Part shown: in pieces, positions 8,824-17,342 of the stretch
How the letters are laid out: every line of letters begins with the position of its first letter
Position numbering within the stretch: the first letter of the stretch is position 1
Notes under the pieces: model-generated
Seen by the model: only the letters and a program-made list of their open reading frames with translations
Database searches by the model: none
What the model was told of the DNA's origin: nothing
From: Myxococcota bacterium
GTDB lineage: Bacteria; Myxococcota; XYA12-FULL-58-9; JALHOP01
Assembly (NCBI GenBank): GCA_022842935.1
Contig: JALHOP010000008.1
Coordinates: 186,001-250,000, forward strand
Direction of reading: 5' to 3'
DNA: 64,000 nt
Position numbers and translations under genes: made by a program

Positions 8824-9416
8824 TTCGGATGCTCCAACAGAGCCATGATGGCGGACAGGTCGAGGACAATGAGCAAGCGATCGTCGACGCGGCCGACGCC
8901 CGAGAGCAGGTCACCCACCTCTGTCTGCATGGTCCGCGGCACGGGCTCGATGCTCTCGCGCTCGATGCGAACCACGCTGGTAACGCGGTCGACCACCAGG
9001 CCTATTGGATCACCGTCGCCGCGCAAGACGAGGACACGCGTCGTCCGCGATACCGGACGCGTACCGAGCCGCAACATCCGTGAGAGCTCGACGATGGGAA
9101 CGATGGTGCCCCGCAGCGAGATGATTCCGATGATGCTCTCGGACGTACGCGGCACCTGCGTCACCGTCGGCAGCTTGATGAGTTCCTGAATCTCGAGGAT
9201 ATCAATGGCGTACTCTTCGTCACCAACCCAGAAGACCAGCAGCTCCGCCATCTCGCGGCCGAGACGCTGGCCTCCAGTGAACGGGTCACCGCCATAGCTT
9301 GTGACCACGTGTTCTTGCTCGGAGGGGCCGACAAAGAAGTCGGCAAGCGGGTCGTTAGCGATCAGCTCGTGCCAGGTGTCGTCGGTTTCAGGCGACTTGT
9401 CGCGGCCGTGGCTCAT
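8820..9416 (-). CDS. cheW: CheW coupling protein with N-terminal extension
   Basis: 198 residues. About 55 acidic, probably disordered residues precede a CheW domain (LLVFWVGDEEYAIDILEIQEL, IGIISLRGTIVPIVELSRML, LVVDRVTSVVRI). It is the receptor-kinase adaptor of the array. The extension is not part of the standard E. coli-sized CheW and may bind one of the extra proteins of this operon. Its start overlaps the cheA stop (ATGA), which keeps stoichiometry tight through translational coupling. Confidence 0.94.
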   Translation of the reverse strand: MSHGRDKSPETDDTWHELIANDPLADFFVGPSEQEHVVTSYGGDPFTGGQRLGREMAELLVFWVGDEEYAIDILEIQELIKLPTVTQVPRTSESIIGIISLRGTIVPIVELSRMLRLGTRPVSRTTRVLVLRGDGDPIGLVVDRVTSVVRIERESIEPVPRTMQTEVGDLLSGVGRVDDRLLIVLDLSAIMALLEHPK

Positions 9417-11506
9417 GGCGCGCTCCGTCGTGGACTGCCGCTCCGCGCTTCGGCCGACATCTCGCCGAGGAGCTCGACCATGTCGATGACGAGGATGGTT
9501 TGGCTATTGCCGAGCTCTGCGGCCCCCGCGATGCCCGGCACGTTGCGCAACCAGCGCCCCAGCGATTTGATGACGATATCCTGCTGAGCAACCAGGTCGT
9601 CAACCACGAGCGCCATCCGATTCTGGCCGGCGCCAGCGACGACGCCGTACACCGTCTTGGGACGAGCTTCGTCAGGGAGCATGAAGATGCGACGCAAGTC
9701 GAGCAGGGGCACGGTGGCGCCGCGCACCGAGATGACCTCGCGCCGCTCGATGGTCTTCACGTCGGCCGCAGTGAGCGCCAGAGTTTCTTGGACGTTGTTC
9801 AGCGGTATGGCGTAGGTGCGTCCAGCGACGGCCACGATGAGCGCGGGGATGATGGCGAGCGTGATGGGGAGCGTCACCACCACTTTCGTGCCGAGCCCTT
9901 CTTGCGAATCGACGTCGATGACACCCGAGAGCTGGGCGATGTTGGTCTTGACGACGTCCATGCCGACACCGCGACCGCTGTATTCGCTGACCTCGGTCCG
10001 CGTCGAGAATCCCGGCAAGAACAACAGGTTGTAGATCTCGCGGCGCGTGAGCTCGCTCGCTCGCTCGGGCGTCAAGAGTCCTCGCTCGACCGCGAGAGCG
10101 AGCGTGCGTTTGACGTCAATGCCGCGTCCGTCATCGGAGACCTCAACGACGACGTGGTTGCCCTGAGCTGCGGCGGACAGCTTGACGACCCCTTCGCCCG
10201 GCTTCCCGGCGGCAACACGCTCCTCGGGCGGCTCGATGCCGTGATCGAGGGCGTTGCGGATGAGGTGCATGAGCGGGTCGGCAAGATCCTCGACGATGAG
10301 CTTGTCGAGCTCGGTGTTTTCGCCGGTCGTCTCGATGCGCACCTCGCGCTTGAGCTCGCGGCCGATCTTGCGGCCGATACGCTGCATCCGCTCGAACAGG
10401 TTCTCGAGCGGGACCATACGCACTTCCATGATGCCGGCTTGCAGCTCGGCGAGGCGTCGCTCGAAATTGCGCCCTTCCTTGTATAGATCGACGGCGAGGC
10501 CTGAAAAGCCGTGCTCGCGCTTCATGGCGTCGGTGATGCGCAAGAAGGCCGCGCGGGTCAGGCCCAGCTCACCGACCAGGTTCATGAGGCGGTCCAGCCT
10601 GCGGATATCCACGCGGACGGTCCGCGAGACGCTGCGTACGCTAGGCGCCTCTTCGGACCCTTCATTTTCGGGGACGATGATGTGGTCGAGGAGGTCGCGC
10701 GCCGTACCCTGCCCAGACGGGGCTGGGTTTGGGCGCGCTTTGGGTCGGCGTCGAGGAATCGGTACGACCTCGACACGCTCATCGCCGATGGCCTTCGCGA
10801 GGTCGTCGCTGGTGGCATCGGAGCCGACGATGATGTCGAACGAAATCGCTCCGGGGTCGGCCGCCTTGCTGCTCGGCAACTTGGTGATGACCTCGCCGAG
10901 CTTCTTCACGGTAGCGTCGATCTCGGCGAGACCCACATCGAAGTTCGTCAGATCGAACGACGTACGCAGCATGTAGAGCTGCCGGCCTTTCGAGATGTTC
11001 TCGCGAAGGCGGTGCTCTTCGTATTCGGTGAGTACGCTGAGGACGTCTTCCCCCAGCTCGAAGAGATCGAGTGGCTCGGCGACCTTGAGGTTGCTGTCGC
11101 CACGCGCCACCTTTGTGAGGCGCGCGCCCATGTCTTCAATGGCGGCCACCGGCACGTCTTCGCCAGCAGCGGCGGCGGCAATCAGCGAGCCGGCGCGCTC
11201 GACCGCAGCGAACAAAGCGTCGAGAGCGGCCTTGTCGAACTGCACTCGCCCGAGACGCATGGCGTCGAGAACACTCTCGAGGTCGTGGGCAAGACGCGCC
11301 ATGGCGTCGAGGCCGAACATGCCGGCCAGGCCCTTGAGCGAGTGCGCACTTCGGAAAAGGTTGTTCACCCGGTCGGGGTCGACTTCTTCGCGGCCCTCAC
11401 GGGTCTCTTGTTCGGCCCCGATGAGATCGCGACCGAGCGCGTCGACGATCTCCTGCGCCTCGGCGATGAACTCGGGGCTGACGCCCCCGGAACCAGAGCT
11501 GGTCAT
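9413..11506 (-). CDS. cheA: CheA chemotaxis histidine kinase
   Basis: 697 residues. The domains in order are: an Hpt domain with phospho-accepting H55 in RSAHSLKG; a linker/P2-like region about 145-255; the dimerisation domain from about 295 (RLDRLMNLVGELGLTR); an HATPase domain with N-box NALDHG at about 418-423, DDGRGID and the GRGVGMDVV box; and a C-terminal CheW-like regulatory domain. It autophosphorylates and passes phosphate to CheB and the several receivers encoded around it. There is no C-terminal receiver, unlike hybrid CheA-CheY proteins such as FrzE. It lies six bases downstream of a CheY-like gene. Confidence 0.97.
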   Translation of the reverse strand: MTSSGSGGVSPEFIAEAQEIVDALGRDLIGAEQETREGREEVDPDRVNNLFRSAHSLKGLAGMFGLDAMARLAHDLESVLDAMRLGRVQFDKAALDALFAAVERAGSLIAAAAAGEDVPVAAIEDMGARLTKVARGDSNLKVAEPLDLFELGEDVLSVLTEYEEHRLRENISKGRQLYMLRTSFDLTNFDVGLAEIDATVKKLGEVITKLPSSKAADPGAISFDIIVGSDATSDDLAKAIGDERVEVVPIPRRRPKARPNPAPSGQGTARDLLDHIIVPENEGSEEAPSVRSVSRTVRVDIRRLDRLMNLVGELGLTRAAFLRITDAMKREHGFSGLAVDLYKEGRNFERRLAELQAGIMEVRMVPLENLFERMQRIGRKIGRELKREVRIETTGENTELDKLIVEDLADPLMHLIRNALDHGIEPPEERVAAGKPGEGVVKLSAAAQGNHVVVEVSDDGRGIDVKRTLALAVERGLLTPERASELTRREIYNLLFLPGFSTRTEVSEYSGRGVGMDVVKTNIAQLSGVIDVDSQEGLGTKVVVTLPITLAIIPALIVAVAGRTYAIPLNNVQETLALTAADVKTIERREVISVRGATVPLLDLRRIFMLPDEARPKTVYGVVAGAGQNRMALVVDDLVAQQDIVIKSLGRWLRNVPGIAGAAELGNSQTILVIDMVELLGEMSAEARSGSPRRSAP

Positions 11507-11512
11507 CGGGGG

Positions 11513-11884
11513 TCAAAAGCCTTTCGGGAGTAGTCCACGCACTGCGTCGAGCAAGCCCTCGGCATCGAACGGTTTCACCAGATAGGCATTGGCGCCAAGC
11601 GCGAGTGCCTTCTCCTTGTCGCGATCACTGCTCTCTGACGTGACCACCAGCACCGGAACCTTGGCGAGTGCCGGACTTCGCCGGACAAAGGCCAAGAGCT
11701 CGAGCCCGTTGATGTCGGGCATGTTGATGTCCGTGACGATGAGATCGACGGCGGAGCGGGGAAGCTGGCGCAAGGCCTCGAAGCCAGTCGACACCTCGAG
11801 TACCTCGCAGCCTGTGATCTGGCCGAGCACGGACGCGATGAGCCCACGCATGGCCGCGGAGTCTTCGACGACCATCACCTTCAT
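11513..11884 (-). CDS. Stand-alone CheY-like response regulator of the cheA operon
   Basis: 123 residues, one receiver domain. The acidic pair is in VVEDSAAMR, D52 in IVTDINMP is the phospho-acceptor, Thr/Ser lies in VVTSES and K104 in LVKPF is conserved. It sits immediately upstream of cheA with a six-base gap, so it is the best candidate for the cognate CheY of this system. It is more divergent from the tandem receivers at 678-1557 than those are from each other. Confidence 0.94.
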   Translation of the reverse strand: MKVMVVEDSAAMRGLIASVLGQITGCEVLEVSTGFEALRQLPRSAVDLIVTDINMPDINGLELLAFVRRSPALAKVPVLVVTSESSDRDKEKALALGANAYLVKPFDAEGLLDAVRGLLPKGF

Positions 11885-11911
11885 CGGAACCCCATGCTTT
11901 CAAGCACGCGC

Positions 11912-13939
11912 TTAACGATTTTTCTTCGACTCTTCGAGACGACGCTCCAGCAAGGCACGGTCCATGGCGAGGCCGGCCTGCTGCAAGAATATCTCAAGAC
12001 TGTCGGTGGCACCCAAAGGTTTGCCACTCGGGTTATCGCCAAAGAGGATGGCCGCCACACGGTCGCCAGAAACGATCGGTATGGCGACTGCCGGATGGTC
12101 GTGCCAACCTCCTAGGCCTTCGAGCAGTGCGCGGTTGGCACCGGTCGCGGCCAACGGACCGTGGATGGTCGTGCGGTACTGGGCGACCTTCGCGAACACC
12201 GAGTCATGCTCGACGGGGATTTGAATGCGGCGGACCAAGGCGACGAAGCCATCGCTCTGCTCGGCGTTGAGAAAGCCACCAAGGCCGACGAAAGCACGCC
12301 GGGTCGCAAGGAACAGGCCACCGCGCTCGAACACATCGCTCGCGTAGCGAAGGACGAGCAATGTGATGGTGTCACGATTCGCGGGGTCGATGAGCTCGGC
12401 AAGCATGGAGCGCAGGCTCGCAAGGTCGGCGCGGGCGGTGGGCGGCGGAGCCCCAAGGTCGCGCTCGGCCCCATCGAGATGACCCACGTCGACATCGAGC
12501 TCGCCAATCGTGAACGGCGGCGAGGGCGTGCTCTCTGCCGACGGCGTGCTGGCGACTTGCGCAGCGCCTATCGCATCGGCCGCTTGGACGCGCGCGTCGA
12601 ACCCGCGGTCCACGAACCCAGGCGCGGGCGGTAGCACCGCGTCGCGCGTCGCGATGTCAGCCGCATCCGCGAGGCTCCGCAGGAACGCTCGCATCGCGGG
12701 GCTCGACGTCTTGCCACTCGCATCGGCGACATCGCGCTTCTTCGGCTTACCGAGAAAGGTGTGGACGCCAAGCGCCTTGGCGCGGACCACCGCCTCTTCG
12801 TTCTTGTAGTCACTGAACGCGATGACCGGGCACGCGAGGTCGCGCTGGCGCAAATGCGCGATGACCTCGACACCACCCAAGATGCCGCGGCCGTCGGCGC
12901 GGGGCATGATGAGATCAACCGCGAGCATGTGGGGCTCGCCAGCGAGTCGCCCCAAAAGCTCGTTCGCCTCGCCGACGCGATGCGCGGTGTGAACTTGCGC
13001 GAAGTGTAAGGCCAGTTCGCCGGCGATGAGGGTCGCGGTCAACACATCGTCATCGACGACGACGAGGTGCCACTGCTTGAGCGCTGCTTCGTGCGCCGGA
13101 CTGGTCGCGAACACCGAGTCAGGGGGGATGACGAGACCGGGCACCGCGGCGCTGCGCGCGTTCTGCTCGCGTTGCGGTGACGGCGTGATGCGCGCGGGAG
13201 GCGGCACCAAGGCTTCCTTTTCCTCGTACGCGAAGGGAGGCGAGCCTTCGGGCTCCGGCGGCTTTCGGCGGCCCTGGGGGAACGGGATGATGTTCTGGTC
13301 GGGCGCCGACTCCGTGAGCGCATCGTCGAGGTCGAGATCCGCGGCACGCAGCGCCGTCGAGAGCTCGGCGGTCGCCTGACTCGAGCTCTCACGCGGGGGA
13401 CGCGCGCGTGCAAGGAAGCTCTCGAGGGGGTCTTGCCGTTGACGCTCGTCGCGTATCCGCGCGCCCTCGATCGCGAGGTACTGAGGGTTCAAGCCGCGGG
13501 CAAGCACGACCCGCGCCGCGGTCAAGGAGAATCCGTTCCACAGTGGCGGATCCTGGGCGAGCACGAACGAGAAGGTTCCTTCTTCCCACTCGAACATCTC
13601 GTAGACGATACGCGTGAGGAGCGACTCGAGGGCGCGGTCGAGCGCGTCCGCGTCCAGATTGAACTGTGCGAAAAGGTCGGCGCCCGCGACGCCACGGGCC
13701 TGCTGGGCGAGCATTTCTTGATAAAGGAGCGGCGTCACCACGCCCATGTGCAGGAGCACGTCGCCCACCGTCTGCGGCGGCCGGCTGCGTTCGGCGGCCA
13801 CGACCTTGCCCGAAACGAATACGATCTCGCCCGACTCGGCGGGCGTGTCGAGCTTCAAACTGCCCGAACGACGGCTCAGCGAGACGATCTGAAAGATGTC
13901 TCCGAGGCCAAGATCAGCGAGATTTCCAACCAGACTCAT
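11912..13939 (-). CDS. PATAN (DUF4388) - receiver - GAF-like protein
   Basis: 675 residues from the ATG at 13939, chosen because PATAN/DUF4388 domains begin with the pattern MSLVGNLADLGLGDIFQIV. Residues about 1-160 are the PATAN domain, a protein-interaction module known from cyanobacterial PatA and other delta-proteobacterial proteins. After a long Pro/Ala-rich linker comes a receiver at about 305-420 (VVDDDVLTATLIAG, Asp in AVDLIMPRADG, Lys in LGKPKK). The last about 190 residues look GAF-like and end in a charged helix. It heads the operon containing cheA and is a likely output or polarity scaffold. An upstream extension to 14026 is open but non-homologous. Confidence 0.85.
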   Translation of the reverse strand: MSLVGNLADLGLGDIFQIVSLSRRSGSLKLDTPAESGEIVFVSGKVVAAERSRPPQTVGDVLLHMGVVTPLLYQEMLAQQARGVAGADLFAQFNLDADALDRALESLLTRIVYEMFEWEEGTFSFVLAQDPPLWNGFSLTAARVVLARGLNPQYLAIEGARIRDERQRQDPLESFLARARPPRESSSQATAELSTALRAADLDLDDALTESAPDQNIIPFPQGRRKPPEPEGSPPFAYEEKEALVPPPARITPSPQREQNARSAAVPGLVIPPDSVFATSPAHEAALKQWHLVVVDDDVLTATLIAGELALHFAQVHTAHRVGEANELLGRLAGEPHMLAVDLIMPRADGRGILGGVEVIAHLRQRDLACPVIAFSDYKNEEAVVRAKALGVHTFLGKPKKRDVADASGKTSSPAMRAFLRSLADAADIATRDAVLPPAPGFVDRGFDARVQAADAIGAAQVASTPSAESTPSPPFTIGELDVDVGHLDGAERDLGAPPPTARADLASLRSMLAELIDPANRDTITLLVLRYASDVFERGGLFLATRRAFVGLGGFLNAEQSDGFVALVRRIQIPVEHDSVFAKVAQYRTTIHGPLAATGANRALLEGLGGWHDHPAVAIPIVSGDRVAAILFGDNPSGKPLGATDSLEIFLQQAGLAMDRALLERRLEESKKNR

Positions 13940-14031
13940 GGGACAGACCGACTCTGACCATACCTCGCGAACGCCGGCAATCGGCCACTCGCTGTCACCC
14001 GCGCCTTTCGGCCGGTTTCGTGCCAAACACG

Positions 14032-14535
14032 CTAGCCTACCGCGTCTTTCGCGGCGAACAGCGATGCCATCTCGTCCGTTGGTTGCTCGACGAAGATGAC
14101 GCGAAGCTGGTCGGCAACGGCGCTGGCCGCCGCTTTCACGAAGGTCAGCTCCACGCCCTTCTGCTTGCGGGAGGCAGGTGCGGCGATCGCCAGATCGGTC
14201 ACTCCTGCATCACGCATGACACGCGCCGCCTTACGCAGCTCGTTCCTGAAGATCCCTTCGTCACATTCCTGAGCAACGCCCAGTCCAAACACGAAGATCC
14301 GCCGAAACGCGGCGCGCATGCGCGTCGGCAGGAGCATCGATTCGCCACGCCCCGCCTTGAAGGCAGAGCTTTCGAGGGTGCGCGACACCGCGCCGCAGGC
14401 TCGCCAGTCGACGAACCCGGCGACTCCCGCGAGAGGCCTCTGATCACTGAACAAGAACAGGCCAATGGAATCACCGCCCCAAGCATCGAGGCCATCGAGG
14501 GTGCCAGCAGCGACCCTACCAGGCCTCTTGCTCAC
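14032..14535 (-). CDS. Orphan leucyl-aminopeptidase N-terminal-domain (M17_N-like) protein
   Basis: 167 residues resembling only the N-terminal macro-like domain of M17 leucyl aminopeptidases. The hexapeptide region reads GRGESMLLPT, followed by FVFGLG and the Val/Ala-rich helix RKAARVMRDAGVTDLAIAAP. The metal-binding catalytic domain of M17 enzymes is absent, so it is not a peptidase. The domain may bind a nucleotide or act in oligomerisation, but the function is unknown. The start is a GTG overlapping the nusB stop (GTGA), making it the last gene of the riboflavin-nusB run. Confidence 0.75.
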   Translation of the reverse strand: MSKRPGRVAAGTLDGLDAWGGDSIGLFLFSDQRPLAGVAGFVDWRACGAVSRTLESSAFKAGRGESMLLPTRMRAAFRRIFVFGLGVAQECDEGIFRNELRKAARVMRDAGVTDLAIAAPASRKQKGVELTFVKAAASAVADQLRVIFVEQPTDEMASLFAAKDAVG

Positions 14536-14954
14536 GGCTTGTCCTTGGCGAGTTGGTCGAGGATGCCGTTGATGAACGATGCCGACTCTTGCCCGCTAAA
14601 GCGTTTGGCGATCTCGATGGCTTCGTTGATGCTCGCGGCGCGCGGAATGTCGGGGCAACGCGTGATCTCGTAGGCCGCGAGGCGCAAGAGACTGCGGTCG
14701 ACCTTGGCCATGCGGTCAACCTTCCAATTGTGCGAGACGTTGCCGAGGATGGCGTCCACCGCATCGATGTCCGCAGCGACGCCACGCACCAGACGCTCGG
14801 CAAACTCGCGGTCCTCGGGGCTTACTGGTTCGAAGCTCGCCCAGTAGTCGCGGATGGCCGTGTCGAGGGCTGTCTGGTCTTGCGTGCCCAAGATGCGGGC
14901 AACATCGAGCTGATAGATGAGCTGCAGTGCGCTTTCGCGGGCACGACGTCGCAT
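14532..14954 (-). CDS. nusB: NusB transcription antitermination factor
   Basis: 140 residues, all-helical, with the NusB signatures RRRARESALQLIYQLD at the start, then NWKVDRMAKVDRSLLRLAAYEI and INEAIEIAKRFSGQESASFING. With NusE it binds boxA in rRNA leader transcripts and supports antitermination. It follows ribH with a one-base overlap, an arrangement seen in many bacteria (ribH-nusB). Confidence 0.97.
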   Translation of the reverse strand: MRRRARESALQLIYQLDVARILGTQDQTALDTAIRDYWASFEPVSPEDREFAERLVRGVAADIDAVDAILGNVSHNWKVDRMAKVDRSLLRLAAYEITRCPDIPRAASINEAIEIAKRFSGQESASFINGILDQLAKDKP

Positions 14955-15430
14955 TATTCGGACTTTGGCATCGTGTTGAGCAAGCGGGCCATCTCGATGG
15001 CGACGCCGGCGGCCTCGAAGCCCTTGTTACCAGCCTTCGTACCGGCGCGCTCGAGAGCTTGTTCGATGGTGTCGGTCGTCAACACGCCAAAGACGACAGG
15101 GACGCCGGTGTCGAGGGCTGCCCGGCTGATGCCGGCGGCCGCCTGGTTGCACACGATGTCGTAGTGCGAGGTGGCGCCGCGGATCACAGTTCCCAGGCAA
15201 ATGACCGCGTCGTACTTCTTCGACTCGGCGAGACGCTTGGCCGCCAGAGGAAGCTCGAAGGCGCCAGGCACCCAGGCGACGTCGATGTGGGCGTCGTTGA
15301 CCCCATGACGGCCAAGACCATCGCGTGCGCCGGCGAGCAGACGTTCCGTCACCAGCTCATTCCAGCGGGTCACGACGATTGCGAAGCGCAGGTCGCGCCC
15401 GTCGAGCATGCCTACGAATGTCTTCCCCAT
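14954..15430 (-). CDS. ribH: 6,7-dimethyl-8-ribityllumazine synthase
   Basis: 158 residues. It condenses 5-amino-6-ribitylamino-uracil with dihydroxybutanone phosphate. The motifs are [18 protein letters not shown], the VPGAFELP substrate loop, [12 protein letters not shown] with the catalytic His, and [13 protein letters not shown]. The ATG at 15430 (MGKTFVG) is preferred on homology; an in-frame ATG at 15448 also exists. A large imperfect inverted repeat ends six bases upstream of the chosen start and could control its translation (separate entry). Confidence 0.96.
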   Translation of the reverse strand: MGKTFVGMLDGRDLRFAIVVTRWNELVTERLLAGARDGLGRHGVNDAHIDVAWVPGAFELPLAAKRLAESKKYDAVICLGTVIRGATSHYDIVCNQAAAGISRAALDTGVPVVFGVLTTDTIEQALERAGTKAGNKGFEAAGVAIEMARLLNTMPKSE

Positions 15431-15435
15431 GACTT

Positions 15436-15499
15436 GAGCGTATCTCATAACCCGCGCTGGTGTAATTCCGAGGTGTCTTGCGGGTGATGAGACACGCTC
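15436..15499 (-). promoter_or_regulatory. Large inverted repeat abutting the ribH start
   Basis: The arms at 15436-15455 and 15480-15499 are complementary at 18 of 20 positions. The mismatches are 15442 with 15493 and 15449 with 15486. The loop is 24 bases. Read on the minus strand, the 3' arm ends five bases before the ribH ATG at 15430 and covers the alternative ATG at 15448. In the transcript it would form a long hairpin over the ribosome-binding region. No FMN riboswitch consensus is present, so this is either an attenuating hairpin or a dyad operator. Confidence 0.6.
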
Positions 15500-15570
15500 T
15501 GTCGACCCTTCCGGGCCCGTTCATTTCGCTTCGTTGGTTTTGCCTGCTGCCTGCGGCAGACTGAAACGCT

Positions 15571-16731
15571 TTACCTCTTCTCGCGGACGACCTCGAGTCG
15601 GATTGGATCCACCGGCTTTGGGCGCGCTGATTCCAGCAGGACGACGTCGTCGATGACCAGACCGAAACCGTCGAGACCGACTGGCCGCTTCGTGCTCTTG
15701 CTGAGCAGGCGAATGTGCGACAGACCGAGGTCGCGAAGAATCTGGGCGCCCACCCCGATCTCGCGGACGGTACCAGCGGGCTGTGGGTCGACGTCAGGCT
15801 CACCGAGACGTTTGACGCGCTCCTCGAGAGTAGCACTGGGGACGCCGCGGTCGAGACAAAGGAGGACCGCGGACGCCTCTTCGCCCATACGGCTGAGCGC
15901 GGCGTTCAGGCTCGCGCGGTCGTCGCTGAAGATATCGCCAAAGATGCTCGGGAATGGGTAGCCGCTCTGTACACGCACCAAGGGCGCGGCCCCGTCCGAA
16001 AGACTCCCCCGCACCACCGCGAGGTGTTGGCGCTTGTCGAGCGTCGTGCCGTAGACGTGCAACGTGACGTGTCCCCAACTCGGGTGGACCACTTCGCGCG
16101 ACACGAGCCGGCGGACCAACGACTCATGCGCCAGGCGGTACTGGATGAGCTCCGCGATGGTGAGGATGTTGAGGCTGTGCGTTTTGGCGAACTGCTCGAG
16201 GTCGCCCATGCGGGCCATCGAGCCGTCGTCGTTCATGATCTCGCAGATGACCCCGGCCGGCGTGAGGCCGGAAAGGTGCGCGAGATCGACGCTGCCTTCG
16301 GTCTGGCCGGTTCGCACCAGCACCCCACCCTCGCGAGCACGGAGCGGGAAGACGTGACCAGGACGGACGAGATCGCTTGGCTTGGCATTCGGGGCGACGG
16401 CCGCCTTGATGGTGGTGGACCGATCCGCGGCGCTGATACCGGTGCTCACGCCCTGCGCGGCCTCGATCGAGACCGTGAAAGCAGTACCGTAAGGTGAACC
16501 GTTTTCGCTGACCATGAGCGGCAGCTCGAGTTGGCTTACCCGGGCAGCGTCGAGGGTAAGGCAAATCAGACCGCGCGCGTGGCGCGCCATGAAGTTGATG
16601 GCCTCGGGAGTCACGAGCTCGGCGGCCATGCAAAGGTCGCCCTCGTTCTCGCGGTCCTCGTCGTCGACCAGAATGATCATCCGACCGGCACGAATGTCGG
16701 CGAGGGCTCTTTGGACGGCTTCGAAGCTCAT
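15571..16731 (-). CDS. ribB: RibBX: 3,4-dihydroxy-2-butanone-4-phosphate synthase fused to a degenerate GTP cyclohydrolase II domain
   Basis: 386 residues. Residues about 1-200 are DHBP synthase with the acidic metal/substrate loop [11 protein letters not shown], then RHARGLICL, and [13 protein letters not shown]-type and HTEASVDLA-type regions (here QTEGSVDLA). Residues about 205-380 align with RibA, but the zinc-binding cysteine stretch that normally reads ECLTGD...LRCDCG is replaced by [18 protein letters not shown], without cysteines. This domain therefore should not open GTP, matching the RibBX variant known from Proteobacteria. A true RibA must be encoded elsewhere. Confidence 0.93.
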   Translation of the reverse strand: MSFEAVQRALADIRAGRMIILVDDEDRENEGDLCMAAELVTPEAINFMARHARGLICLTLDAARVSQLELPLMVSENGSPYGTAFTVSIEAAQGVSTGISAADRSTTIKAAVAPNAKPSDLVRPGHVFPLRAREGGVLVRTGQTEGSVDLAHLSGLTPAGVICEIMNDDGSMARMGDLEQFAKTHSLNILTIAELIQYRLAHESLVRRLVSREVVHPSWGHVTLHVYGTTLDKRQHLAVVRGSLSDGAAPLVRVQSGYPFPSIFGDIFSDDRASLNAALSRMGEEASAVLLCLDRGVPSATLEERVKRLGEPDVDPQPAGTVREIGVGAQILRDLGLSHIRLLSKSTKRPVGLDGFGLVIDDVVLLESARPKPVDPIRLEVVREKR

Positions 16732-16751
16732 TCTTGAGCCGGTCGTCTACA

Positions 16752-17342
16752 CTAGCGGCGCATATCCAACAAGCGCTGCACGTAGCGCGCCATGACGTCG
16801 GCCTCGAGGTTGATGGGCGCGCCGACCGCGTAGTCCGCGAGGGTCGTCACCTGCCAGGTATGGGGGATCAGGCCGACTTTGAACACGGCCCCGTGCGCCT
16901 CGACCACCGTCAAGGAGACACCCGCGATGGTGACCGAGCCGCGCGTCGCGATAAGGGGGGCGAGCTCCGCCGGCGCCTCGATCGCTACATACCAGGCGCT
17001 GTCGATCTGTTCGCGTCCGCGGACAATGCCGAGGCCGTCCACGTGGCCAAGAACCAGGTGTCCGTCCAAGCGGTCGCCGAGCTTGAGCGAGCGCTCGAGA
17101 TTCACGCGGCTACCTACGGTCAGATTGCCAATGGTCGTTCGCTTGAGCGTCTCGGTCGCGGCTTCGAAGGTTAGGCCGTCGGTGATCTTCTCGACGACCG
17201 TGAGACAGCACCCGTCGATGGCGATCGAGGCGCCAATCTCGACCTGACCCACGTCATAGCTCGACTGGATGGTGATACGTTTCGGCGAACTCCCGCTCGC
17301 GCGCGTGACCGTACCAACCGTCTCGACGAGTCCCGTGAACAT
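16752..17342 (-). CDS. ribE: Riboflavin synthase, alpha chain
   Basis: 196 residues with two internally repeated lumazine-binding halves. The N-terminal MFTGLVETVG, the substrate segment IDGCCLTVV, and the second-half counterpart IAGVSLTVV are visible, plus GHLVLGHVDG between them. It dismutates two lumazines to riboflavin, the last step of the pathway after RibH. It is the first riboflavin gene in transcription order, followed by ribBX and ribH. No ribD is in the window. It overlaps the stop of the preceding secreted-protein gene by one base. Confidence 0.97.
   Translation of the reverse strand: MFTGLVETVGTVTRASGSSPKRITIQSSYDVGQVEIGASIAIDGCCLTVVEKITDGLTFEAATETLKRTTIGNLTVGSRVNLERSLKLGDRLDGHLVLGHVDGLGIVRGREQIDSAWYVAIEAPAELAPLIATRGSVTIAGVSLTVVEAHGAVFKVGLIPHTWQVTTLADYAVGAPINLEADVMARYVQRLLDMRR

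Noticed and set aside
14954-17342. FMN riboswitch for the riboflavin genes
   Set aside because: ribE abuts the preceding gene, and the ribBX-ribH gap lacks the RFN consensus; only a simple inverted repeat was found.
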